A stretch of DNA of 64,000 nucleotides from contig NZ_FXYA01000215.1 in assembly GCF_900184965.1 (NCBI RefSeq), positions 124,001-188,000 of the forward strand, given 5' to 3'. Source of the DNA: Akkermansia muciniphila. Lineage in GTDB: Bacteria > Verrucomicrobiota > Verrucomicrobiia > Verrucomicrobiales > Akkermansiaceae. A program made the position numbers and the translations under genes. The notes under the pieces are model-generated. The model had not been told where the DNA came from, searched no databases, and saw only the letters and a program-made list of their open reading frames with translations. This document shows, piece by piece, positions 35,411 through 42,766 of the stretch. Within the stretch, counting starts at the first letter, position 1; every line of letters begins with the position of its first letter.

Positions 35411-36595
35411 TCAGGTCTGCTGGTCCTTGATGGTCACCTGGACGGGAAGTCCGGGCGCGAAAATCTGGCTGGCGGGAACCTTGGGCGTGATGATAATGCG
35501 GCGCTTGCCGTCTGCTCCCGGAATGGGGCTGGCTTCCGTAATAATGCCGGGAATCTGCATGTTCGTTATTTTGATGACGACGGGTTCCCCCACCTTGGGC
35601 GTAGCGGTGGAGTCCGGAAGAGTGGCCTGGACAATCAGTTCCGAATCCGGCGGAACGATGGTGGCGATTTTGTCAAAGGCTTCCAGTTTGCCGCCGGGTT
35701 TCAGCTTTTCCGCCACCGGGATGGCCACCCATTTGTCCGCCACATATCCGCCGTACAGCAGGATGCCGTTTTCCGGAGCCTTGAAAGAGGCCATTTCCCG
35801 GTCCGCTTTCAGTTCATTGTACTTGTCCTGAAGGCGCCGCAGGGACACTTCCGCCTCCGTCAGGGCTATCTTCTTCTGTTCCAGGTCAACATCCGCCTGC
35901 TTCCGGGCCTGTTCCAGATCCATCTGCTTTTCCCTGACCGCCGTCGCGTAGTCTTCCCCCAGGCGGTGGATATTGCGCAGTTTGGCCAGCTCCGCAACGA
36001 GCCTGGCCCCCTGAACGGCGAATTCGCTTTCCCCAAGTTCATTTTTCAGGCGCTTCAGAATAATCTCTTCCGTTTCCTCCGCCACCTGGTCGTCCTTGTA
36101 CATCTTGGTAAGCTGGTTCAGTTCTTCCTGCTTGTAGGACATGTGGCGCAGGGCCTTGTTGACGCGTTCTTCTTCTTCCGCCAGCATGCGGGCCTTCCGT
36201 TTTTCCAGGAAATCCTTTTGATCCTCTTCCGTCCGGGCCAGGGCCGTCTGGTATTTTTGCAGGGCCAGGGCGGAACGTTCCTTCTGCTGGTCCAGGGCGT
36301 ACCGGAGCTTCAGCACTTCCAGGTTTTTGCTCTTAATGGCGCGTTCATAATCCTCAATGCTCCTGTCCAGTATGCGGAAGTCCGCCTGGGCTACGGATTC
36401 CCCTTTCTTGATGGAGCTTCCCTGCGGCATGATGCCGAGCAGGAAAATGTTCGAGCTTCCCTGGGGGGAGAAGGAAATGGATTTGGTATTTTTTTTGGGA
36501 AGAAGGATGCCCGGGGCAATGGAATCCGCCAGGGAGGGAATTCCCATGAACAGGGCGGCCAGAAATCCGGCCATGGTGAGGGAGGTGCGGTTCAT
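35411..36595 (-). CDS. HlyD-like periplasmic adaptor protein without an exporter partner
   Basis: 394 aa with a cleavable-looking signal peptide (MAGFLAALFMGIPSLADS), unlike HlyD proper, which has a membrane anchor. A first lipoyl half-motif (about 45-70, LGIMPQGSSIKKGESVAQAD) leads into a long coiled-coil hairpin (about 75-262), then the second half (FKAPENGILLYGGYVADKW, about 268-286), a beta-barrel (ELIVQATLPDSTATPKVGEPVVIKI-like, 312-345) and a membrane-proximal domain ending PGLPVQVTIKDQQT. This is RND/ABC membrane-fusion-protein architecture. No RND pump, ABC permease or TolC gene is adjacent, which is odd; it is embedded between a methyltransferase-fold gene and the toroid genes. Confidence 0.82.
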   Translation of the reverse strand: MNRTSLTMAGFLAALFMGIPSLADSIAPGILLPKKNTKSISFSPQGSSNIFLLGIMPQGSSIKKGESVAQADFRILDRSIEDYERAIKSKNLEVLKLRYALDQQKERSALALQKYQTALARTEEDQKDFLEKRKARMLAEEEERVNKALRHMSYKQEELNQLTKMYKDDQVAEETEEIILKRLKNELGESEFAVQGARLVAELAKLRNIHRLGEDYATAVREKQMDLEQARKQADVDLEQKKIALTEAEVSLRRLQDKYNELKADREMASFKAPENGILLYGGYVADKWVAIPVAEKLKPGGKLEAFDKIATIVPPDSELIVQATLPDSTATPKVGEPVVIKITNMQIPGIITEASPIPGADGKRRIIITPKVPASQIFAPGLPVQVTIKDQQT

Positions 36596-36610
36596 AAAAA
36601 TAAAATGGGA

Positions 36611-37291
36611 TCAGGACTGATGAGCGGAGAAGGGGACGAAGCGGCCCTTCTTTCCAAGAATAACGGTGTGAAAGGCGGTTTTCTTTCCTTTATGTGAGGC
36701 AGGAACGGCTTCCGTGCTTACTTCGAACCCCGCTTTTTGCAGTGTCCGGGAAAGCCGGGCGTCCGGGCGCGCTACCGTGATGACCAGCAGGCCGCCCTGC
36801 TTGAGCGCGGCAAAATAGTCGGAAGCCTCGGCGACGCTCAGGTTCATGCGCTCGTGCGTGGAATGGGACAGAATGGCGTGGAAGCTCTTCGGATTCTTGC
36901 GTGCGATCTGGAGCGCCGGGGCAAATTCCACGCTGACGCGGGGATCGTGCAGGAAGCCGGGCCGTTCCTGGTCCATCAGTTCCTTGTGCCAGTCGAGGAG
37001 CGGTTTGCAGGGTTCCGCCACGATGAAGCGGGCTTTTTCCCTGCGGATCTGATCCATCAGGGCAAACAGGGTGAATCCCAGGCCAAGGCCATCGAGAAGG
37101 AAGGAAGGCTGGTTGGCCCTTTTGACCGGCGCCGCCGCCATGGCCGCCGCCGCTTCATTGCTTCCGTGGGAAAAACTGGACGCCATCTGTACGCCGTCGC
37201 GCAGAAGAAAATGGAAACCGTCCCGTTCCCATAGGTCGAGAACGGAGCCGTCGGGCAGCGTGGAGGAAGCTAGTTTGGTAATGGGTTTCAT
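36611..37291 (-). CDS. Spermidine-synthase/methyltransferase-fold protein
   Basis: About 226 aa from the ATG at 37291 (MKPITKLASSTLPDG). An N-terminal beta-strand region (LDLWERDGFHFLLRDGVQMASS) precedes a Rossmann-like domain with FLLDGLGLGFTLFALMDQI in the SAM-binding position, ARFIVAEPCKPLLDWH (motif with the acidic ribose-binding residue) and FHAILSHSTHERMNL. This is the polyamine-synthase-like arrangement, but the DxG/DD active-site aspartates of spermidine synthase are not obvious, so the substrate is unknown. No signal peptide; cytoplasmic. First gene of the six-gene operon. Confidence 0.7.
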   Translation of the reverse strand: MKPITKLASSTLPDGSVLDLWERDGFHFLLRDGVQMASSFSHGSNEAAAAMAAAPVKRANQPSFLLDGLGLGFTLFALMDQIRREKARFIVAEPCKPLLDWHKELMDQERPGFLHDPRVSVEFAPALQIARKNPKSFHAILSHSTHERMNLSVAEASDYFAALKQGGLLVITVARPDARLSRTLQKAGFEVSTEAVPASHKGKKTAFHTVILGKKGRFVPFSAHQS

Positions 37292-37312
37292 ATGAAATAA
37301 TGCCGGATACAC

Positions 37313-37341
37313 AGCGTAGGAAAGAACGCTTTTCAGGGCAA
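37313..37341 (-). promoter_or_regulatory. Possible promoter of the six-gene toroid operon
   Basis: Minus-strand TTGCCC (37341-37336), a 17-nt spacer and TACGCT (37318-37313). Transcription would begin about 15 nt before the ATG at 37291. Confidence 0.35.
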
Positions 37342-37479
37342 GTCTGGACAGCGTGTTTGAGATGGAATACGCTTCAAATTAAAAAAAATTGCGCGGAATT
37401 CAGGTTTTGCGCATTCTTTTTCTTGATTTACGGGCTGAAATAAGCGAGAGCTATCGTTCAGCACAGTTATTTTTCCGAT

Positions 37480-38169
37480 ATGAGTAATCCACCTCCCCCC
37501 CCCATTCCGGGCGGTACTCCGCCTCCGCCCAGCATTCCGACTCCGCCGGCCGCTCCTGCCGTGCCCAAGGCGCCCGCCGCTCCCGCTGTTCCGCCGGTAG
37601 CCGTCGCGCCGGCCCCTGCGCCTGCTGCTCCGCCCGCCGCTGCTGCGCCCACCATTCCCCTTCGTCCCGCCGGCCTCGGCGGAGGCATCAAGCTTGGCGG
37701 CGGTTTGAAAACGGTTGCCCTCGGTTCCGCCACGGCGCCCGTGGCCCCCGTGGTTCCTCCTGCTGGCGCTGCGCCTGCCGCTGTCGCTCCTACCGTTCCC
37801 CTGACTCCTCCCGGAGCAGGCATGGCGACGGCCCAGCTTCCGCAGGCCACCATCGGGCTGAAGACCGCACCCGCTGCCGCCCCGGTTTCTTCCACATCCT
37901 TTACGGCCAGGAAGTTTCAGGAAGATACGGAAGCGGCTCCCAGTACGCTGCTGAATGTCCTTTCCTTTGTAGCCCTTGCCTTTGCGCTTATTTTCGTCGG
38001 TTATCAATATGCTACGGATACCCTGGAAGCCCGCAGCATGACCGGCTGGCTGGGCGGAGACTCCAAGCCTGCCCCCGCGGCGGCCGCCGATGAAGAGATG
38101 GAGGATGACGATTCTTCCGAAACTTCTGCCGACGAGCCTTCCGATGATGGCGCCGATGCGGAAGAATAA
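37480..38169 (+). CDS. Pro/Ala-rich single-pass membrane protein
   Basis: 229 aa of low complexity. Residues 1-65 are Pro/Ala-rich (PPPPPIPGGTPPPPSIP then repeated APA blocks), 66-85 Gly-rich (GLGGGIKLGGGLKT), 86-140 again Pro/Ala/Val. One membrane helix at about 158-175 (LLNVLSFVALAFALIFVGYQ) and an acidic C-terminus (EEMEDDDSSET, then DEPSDDGADAEE). No signal peptide, so the Pro-rich part is probably cytosolic, with the acidic tail outside, or the reverse. No family recognised. The reading frame is supported against the overlapping antisense ORFs by the clean start, helix and stop. trxA starts 38 nt later. Confidence 0.8.
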   Translation: MSNPPPPPIPGGTPPPPSIPTPPAAPAVPKAPAAPAVPPVAVAPAPAPAAPPAAAAPTIPLRPAGLGGGIKLGGGLKTVALGSATAPVAPVVPPAGAAPAAVAPTVPLTPPGAGMATAQLPQATIGLKTAPAAAPVSSTSFTARKFQEDTEAAPSTLLNVLSFVALAFALIFVGYQYATDTLEARSMTGWLGGDSKPAPAAAADEEMEDDDSSETSADEPSDDGADAEE

Positions 38170-38207
38170 GTGAACGTAATAACTGTTGAAATACTCTAAG
38201 CGGTACT

Positions 38208-38525
38208 ATGGCAAACGTATTTTCCGAAGCAAATTTTGAGGATGAAGTTCTGAAGTCCGACATTCCTGTGCTTGTCGATTTCTGGGCTACATGGTGCGGT
38301 CCCTGCCGCATGATCGCCCCGATTATCGACCAGCTTTCTACGGAATTGGCAGGCAAGATCAAGGTGGGCAAAGTGGATGTGGACGCCAACAACGGACTGG
38401 CTGCCACCTATGGCGTGCGCACTATTCCTACCCTTCTGATCATCAAGGACGGGGAAATCATGGATACGATGGTGGGCGCCTCTTCCAAGGATGCCATCAT
38501 GCAGCGTTTGCGTCCGTTCATGTAA
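38208..38525 (+). CDS. trxA: Thioredoxin
   Basis: 105-aa cytosolic disulfide reductase. The redox motif WCGPC lies at about residues 28-32 in [13 protein letters not shown], the conserved cis-proline in RTIPTLLI, and the buried Asp in LVDFWA. Length and motif order are exactly those of TrxA. It follows the Pro-rich gene by 38 nt on the same strand and is closed by a strong terminator, so it may be read from an upstream promoter as well as its own. Confidence 0.96.
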   Translation: MANVFSEANFEDEVLKSDIPVLVDFWATWCGPCRMIAPIIDQLSTELAGKIKVGKVDVDANNGLAATYGVRTIPTLLIIKDGEIMDTMVGASSKDAIMQRLRPFM

Positions 38526-38552
38526 AACTGGACCGGGGTTGATTTATTCAGG

Positions 38553-38593
38553 CCGGCCTGCTGCGGAATTCACTGCGGCAAGCCGGTTTTTTT
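38553..38593 (+). terminator. Intrinsic terminator of trxA
   Basis: A 12-position stem (CCGGCCTGCTGC with GCGGCAAGCCGG, one mismatch and one G:U) followed by seven T, 27 nt past the trxA stop. Confidence 0.88.
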
Positions 38594-38754
38594 ACCGGGA
38601 AGGATTATGGGAATAAGGCAAATTGGGGCAAAGGGAAAGAAGGGATAGTTTGCCGGAGGAAGGTTCATTTTTTCTTGGCAGAACCATCATGGGAGAATAA
38701 CATGACCAGCGTAGATTCCGTGCAGCGGGATCATTCTCCGCCTTCTTTGCCGTT

Positions 38755-40035
38755 ATGCGACTTATTTCTTCCATTCTGCCTTTCCTTTCAGTCTGCTGCT
38801 TTCTTCCCTCCGCCTGGGGCGCGGGCGACATGGCGCCGGATTTGAAGTCTGGCGCGTTCTGGAAGCTGCCTCAGCCGGATTTGTTCGGAAAATATTTTAA
38901 CGGAGAGTCCGGCGGCTGGGTGGACAAAGGCAAGACCCAGCTCCGGATTGCGAAGCCCTCCATCAAGATAGGGGACATGTCCCCGGGGGAAATGCTGGTG
39001 AACTGGAAGGAAGGAGCCCCCCAGTCAATGACGATCATGATGTACAACAAGGGGGACAACGGGGCTATTGGCAAGGATGAATTTGACAAACGCCTGGAGC
39101 TCATCAAGGAATCCCTGACCGCTCTTACCGGAATTCAGCCCAGGGAGTACCGGGCCTCCCGCAAGGAGGCGGTGGTCAAGGTCAACGGCTGGTCCTGGAT
39201 TTGGGATAACGGGGCCATTACCCTGGAAATCAATACATCGCGGGAGGGCAGGGAATTTGAAGCGGAATTTATCCGGATGAAGGCCGGCCCCACGGAAGAT
39301 TCCATCGCGAGGAGCGATGCTTCTTCCCGGGCCAGAAAGGCGGATATCAAACAGCACGTCAGGAAAGAAGGAAAGCGGGTGGTGATTCAGGATATTCCCA
39401 TGGTGGACCAGGGCCAGAAAGGTTATTGCGTGGTGGCTACGGCCGCCCGCATTTTTGCCTATTATGGAATGGATTATGTGGATCAGCATGAACTGGCTTC
39501 CCTGGCCAATACCTCTGCGGGCGGAGGCACTAATACGGCGGCAATGGCGGAAAACCTGAAAAAAATCGGGACACGCTTCCAGATACGGATTAAAGTGCTG
39601 GATTCCTTGGCGAATTCCCGTGATTTCAAGAATCTGTTGAAAGCCTATAACCGCGCCGCCTCCAAGCTGAAAAAAGAGAAGGTGGAAAATGAACATGACT
39701 GGTCCGGCTTCTGGGACAATGCGGACGGGGAAGTCCTGAAGCTGGCGCGCGCGGGGTCACCGTCCCAGGTGGACAGGTGGCTCAATGCCATTAAACCCTA
39801 TATCATGGCGGGCATCCCCGTGTTCTGGTCCGTACAGCTTGGCATTGTTCCGGAACCGCTGCGTTTGTCCCAGACGCGCGGAGGCCATTTGAGGCTGATT
39901 ATCGGTTTTGACGAGGAAAAGAAAACGCTTATCTTTTCAGATTCCTGGGGGGCTGCCCACACGGAAAAGGAAATGCCGCTGGCGGATGCCATCGCCATTA
40001 CGACGGGGCGGCAGGTCATGCAGCCTTCCAAGTAA
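38755..40035 (+). CDS. Secreted C39-like papain-fold cysteine peptidase-type protein
   Basis: 426 aa with a signal peptide (about 1-23, ...SVCCFLPSAWGAG). The N-terminal 200 residues are a novel-looking beta-rich region. A C39-like domain starts near 215: IPMVDQGQKGYCVVATAARIFAYYG supplies the oxyanion Gln (QKG) and nucleophile Cys, GGHLRLIIGFD the catalytic His, and FSDSWG the Asp. The triad is complete, so it is probably an active protease or amidase. Classical C39 domains process double-glycine leaders in ABC exporters; this one is free-standing and periplasmic or secreted. Its substrate is unknown. Separate transcription unit after the trxA terminator. Confidence 0.82.
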   Translation: MRLISSILPFLSVCCFLPSAWGAGDMAPDLKSGAFWKLPQPDLFGKYFNGESGGWVDKGKTQLRIAKPSIKIGDMSPGEMLVNWKEGAPQSMTIMMYNKGDNGAIGKDEFDKRLELIKESLTALTGIQPREYRASRKEAVVKVNGWSWIWDNGAITLEINTSREGREFEAEFIRMKAGPTEDSIARSDASSRARKADIKQHVRKEGKRVVIQDIPMVDQGQKGYCVVATAARIFAYYGMDYVDQHELASLANTSAGGGTNTAAMAENLKKIGTRFQIRIKVLDSLANSRDFKNLLKAYNRAASKLKKEKVENEHDWSGFWDNADGEVLKLARAGSPSQVDRWLNAIKPYIMAGIPVFWSVQLGIVPEPLRLSQTRGGHLRLIIGFDEEKKTLIFSDSWGAAHTEKEMPLADAIAITTGRQVMQPSK

Positions 40036-40140
40036 CAGAGTGCGGCGTATTCCTCCTTCTCTGCCGGAAGATACGGAATATTCTCTCTGTGGTAGAGCAA
40101 TTCTTCTGGCATGGGCAGGGCGCTGTATTATACTTGCGCC

Positions 40141-41511
40141 ATGATGAACAGAACATTGGTGAAACATGTCCTGGCCAGCGAGGCGGAAATGCCGGACGTC
40201 CTGATTCAGGGATGGGTGCGTACGCGCCGTGATTCCAGGGCTTTTTCCTTTTTGGAGGTAAATGACGGTTCCTCCGTCGCCTCTCTCCAGGTGGTGGCGG
40301 ATGCAGGCATTCCCGGCTATGAACGGATTGGGGAAATGGCTACGGGGTCTGCCGTGAGCATCCGCGGCGCTCTGGTTGCCGGGCAGGGGAGGCAGCGGTG
40401 GGAATTGCGCGCCGCCTCCCTGGAGCTGGTGGGGGCTGTTCCGGATTCCTATCCCCTGCAGAAAAAAGGGCATACGCCGGAGTTCCTGCGTTCCATCGCT
40501 CATTTGCGCCCCCGCACCAACCTGTTTGGAGCCGTGTTCCGCATGCGCAGCAGGCTGGCCTTCGCCATTCACCGCTTTTTCCAGGAAAGGGATTTTTCCT
40601 GGGTCAGCACTCCCATCATCACCGCCAGTGACTGCGAGGGGGCCGGAGAAATGTTCCGTGTGACGACGCTGGATGTGGGAGACGCCGCCTCCCGTGACGC
40701 CTCCCGGGATTTCTTCGGCAAGGCGGCCTACCTCACGGTAAGCGGCCAGCTGGAAGGGGAAGCGTTCGCATGCGCCCTGAGCAACATTTATACCTTTGGT
40801 CCCACATTCCGGGCGGAGAACTCCAACACCACGCGCCATGCGGCGGAATTCTGGATGGTGGAGCCTGAAATGGCTTTCTGCGATCTGTATGGAGACATGG
40901 ACATGGCGGAAGAGTTTGTCCGTTTTCTCGTCGGGGACGCCTTGGAGAACAGCGCGGAAGAAGTGGAATTCCTGACCCGTTTTGTGGACAAGGGGCTGCG
41001 GGAACGCCTGGAGCATGTGAAGGAAACTCCGTTTGTGCGCTGTTCCTATACGGAAGCCGTTGATATTCTGCTCAAGAGCGGCAAAACATTTGATTACCCC
41101 GTTTCCTGGGGCATCAATCTGCAGAGCGAGCACGAACGCTTCCTGACGGAGGAACATTTTAAATGCCCCGTCATCGTTTATAACTACCCGAAGGAGATTA
41201 AACCCTTCTACATGCGCCTGAACGAAGACGGGAAGACCGTCACCGCCATGGATGTGCTGGTGCCCGGCATCGGTGAGATCGTGGGCGGCAGCCAGCGTGA
41301 AGAGCGGCTGGACATTCTGGAGGAAAACATGCGCCGCATGGGCATGAATGCGGAAGCGTACCGCTGGTATGCGGATCTGCGCCGTTACGGCACGGTGCCG
41401 CACGCCGGATTCGGGGCCGGGTTTGAACGTCTGCTGATGTTCGTGACCGGAGTGACCAACATCCGCGACGTCCTGCCTTTTGTCCGTACCCCGCGGAACT
41501 GCGAGTTCTGA
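40141..41511 (+). CDS. asnS: Asparaginyl-tRNA synthetase
   Basis: Class IIb aminoacyl-tRNA synthetase, about 456 aa from the ATG pair at 40141/40144. An OB-fold anticodon domain ([23 protein letters not shown]) leads to the catalytic core with motif 2 [25 protein letters not shown] and motif 3 [15 protein letters not shown]. The AsnRS-specific choice is supported by the short insertion pattern and the [13 protein letters not shown] segment. Presence of asnS suggests direct Asn-tRNA charging. The frame upstream to 40111 is unconserved. A TATTAT box ends 10 nt before the ATG, again a possible leaderless start. Confidence 0.96.
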   Translation: MMNRTLVKHVLASEAEMPDVLIQGWVRTRRDSRAFSFLEVNDGSSVASLQVVADAGIPGYERIGEMATGSAVSIRGALVAGQGRQRWELRAASLELVGAVPDSYPLQKKGHTPEFLRSIAHLRPRTNLFGAVFRMRSRLAFAIHRFFQERDFSWVSTPIITASDCEGAGEMFRVTTLDVGDAASRDASRDFFGKAAYLTVSGQLEGEAFACALSNIYTFGPTFRAENSNTTRHAAEFWMVEPEMAFCDLYGDMDMAEEFVRFLVGDALENSAEEVEFLTRFVDKGLRERLEHVKETPFVRCSYTEAVDILLKSGKTFDYPVSWGINLQSEHERFLTEEHFKCPVIVYNYPKEIKPFYMRLNEDGKTVTAMDVLVPGIGEIVGGSQREERLDILEENMRRMGMNAEAYRWYADLRRYGTVPHAGFGAGFERLLMFVTGVTNIRDVLPFVRTPRNCEF

Positions 41512-41620
41512 CTTGCCCGGAACACGGATTTTCCCCGTCTGGAAGGGCGCTGCCCGGTTCCGCAGGATAATGTTGCGGTAATGGAGGAGGAAGGAGCGTG
41601 CGAAGAACCGGGGCGGCGGC

Positions 41621-41659
41621 AAAAGAAAACCCCGGCTTTCCTTTGGGAATAAGCCGGGG
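41621..41659 (-). terminator. Intrinsic terminator of the PEP-CTERM gene
   Basis: A 9-bp perfect stem CCCCGGCTT/AAGCCGGGG followed on the minus strand by TTTTCTTTT, 22 nt past the PEP-CTERM stop. Confidence 0.85.
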
Positions 41660-41681
41660 TGGAATTAACGTGCGGAAAGGG

Positions 41682-42428
41682 CTACTGTCTCTTTCTTCTC
41701 AGCAGCAGGCCGCCCAGTCCCAGAAGGCTCAGCGTGGCCGTTGCGGGTTCCGGAATCATTTCATAGCTGATCACTACCTTGGTGACGTCGTTCTCCGTAA
41801 CCTGTTCAGCGGTCGCTTGTATTTTCTTGTTGCCGACGAATTGCAGATTACTCAAGTCCAGGTTGATATTGCCTCCCTCTTGGGAAGATTTAAGGGAAGC
41901 AAGTTCAATGGTTCCGCTCCCGGAAAGCTTACGCATATCCAATGTGCCGAAGAAGGTGACGGTTCTTCCATTGGTCCAGAAGTTGGCGAGATTCGTGGCA
42001 ATCCAGGAACCGTGTTCTTCCGCCGTAAAAACGCCGAAGTCCATTGTAAAGTCGCGTTGCAGTCCGAGGGTGTTGCTGGATTCAAACACCAATTGGGCAT
42101 TCTCTTCCACTTTGAACAGATCAACATTGATATCTCCCGTTCCTGTCCCCGTGGTACAAAGCAGGGTGCTTCCAGACCCTATTCCAACTATGCTGGTTTC
42201 CCCGAAATAGGATTGGGCGGGGGACCAGGTGATCGTTCCGGCATTTTCTCCGATGATGGCTTCATCCCGGCTGCTTTGCGGGAAATAGCCGTTCGGCGTG
42301 CCATTTACCGTCCAGTTGTTGGCGTCTCCATAAATTCCGTTTCCTGCCGCTCCGCTCCAGACATAGACGGCAGCCTAGGAAAGACCCGCGGAAAGGCAGC
42401 ATAAGATGCAGAATGTAGATAACTTCAT
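41682..42428 (-). pseudogene. PEP-CTERM exported protein interrupted by an amber codon in the signal peptide
   Basis: Reading from the ATG at 42428, the frame encodes MKLSTFCILCCLSAGLS, then TAG at codon 18 (42377-42375), then continues open to 41682: AAVYVWSGAAGNGIYGD and on for 230 codons. The interrupted codon sits at the signal-peptidase site (…GLS*AAVYVW), where Ser or Gln would be expected (TCG or CAG to TAG is one step). The C-terminus ends with the sorting signal IPEPATATLSLLGLGGLLLRR: Pro-Glu-Pro, membrane helix and basic tail. The rest is beta-rich, like autotransporter-type passenger sequence. Promoter and terminator are intact, suggesting recent loss, a strain variant, or amber read-through. 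Confidence 0.8.
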
Positions 42429-42453
42429 ATTCAGCAGATACTTTAGAAAAGAG

Positions 42454-42482
42454 CACATAACGGATTCTCAATCCGTTGTCAA
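42454..42482 (-). promoter_or_regulatory. Promoter of the PEP-CTERM gene with a palindrome filling the spacer
   Basis: Minus-strand TTGACA (42482-42477), a 17-nt spacer and TATGTG (42459-42454). The spacer is a perfect dyad, ACGGATT-GAG-AATCCGT, extended by one more pair on each side (42459-42477, 8-bp arms). This is an operator-like arrangement between -35 and -10. Confidence 0.55.
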
Positions 42483-42690
42483 TGTAAATATCTGAGAAGG
42501 GGGCATATCGGCCGGAAATATTTTTATGATCACTTGAATGAGAAGAGGAATATGAGAGTGGAGCTAATCATAATATTTTTATTGTTAAATATTTGCTCCT
42601 GAATAAAAAGATGCCGGATTGAGAATCCGCAAAGGAATTTCCTGTTTGTCAGGAAATGTTATTTCAAAGAACGGATGCGGAAATATACGG
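42483..42690. other. Intergenic stretch with a second copy of the palindrome
   Basis: Part of the 338-bp gap between the PEP-CTERM gene and the autotransporter. CGGATT-GAG-AATCCG recurs at 42615-42629, the same 15 bases as the promoter dyad core. A separate 8-bp dyad ATTTCCTG/CAGGAAAT lies at 42637-42657. No gene. Confidence 0.55.
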
Positions 42691-42721
42691 AAAACCCTTT
42701 CCCGCGCGGGGCGGGAAAGGG
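42691..42721 (-). terminator. Intrinsic terminator of the autotransporter gene
   Basis: An 11-bp perfect stem CCCTTTCCCGC/GCGGGAAAGGG with a 5-nt loop, then TTTT on the minus strand, 46 nt past the stop. Confidence 0.88.
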
Positions 42722-42766
42722 CCTACCATAACCAAGTAAAAACATGCGCTGAAGCGCTCTGCCTAC

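Noticed and set aside
37333-38007. Gly/Arg-rich frame antisense to the Pro/Ala-rich gene
   Set aside because: Complement of Pro/Ala codons gives Gly/Arg by necessity; the sense frame has a clean start, membrane helix and stop.
39937-41622. 561-aa open frame antisense to asnS
   Set aside because: Mirror of the asnS gene, with no domain or plausible start.
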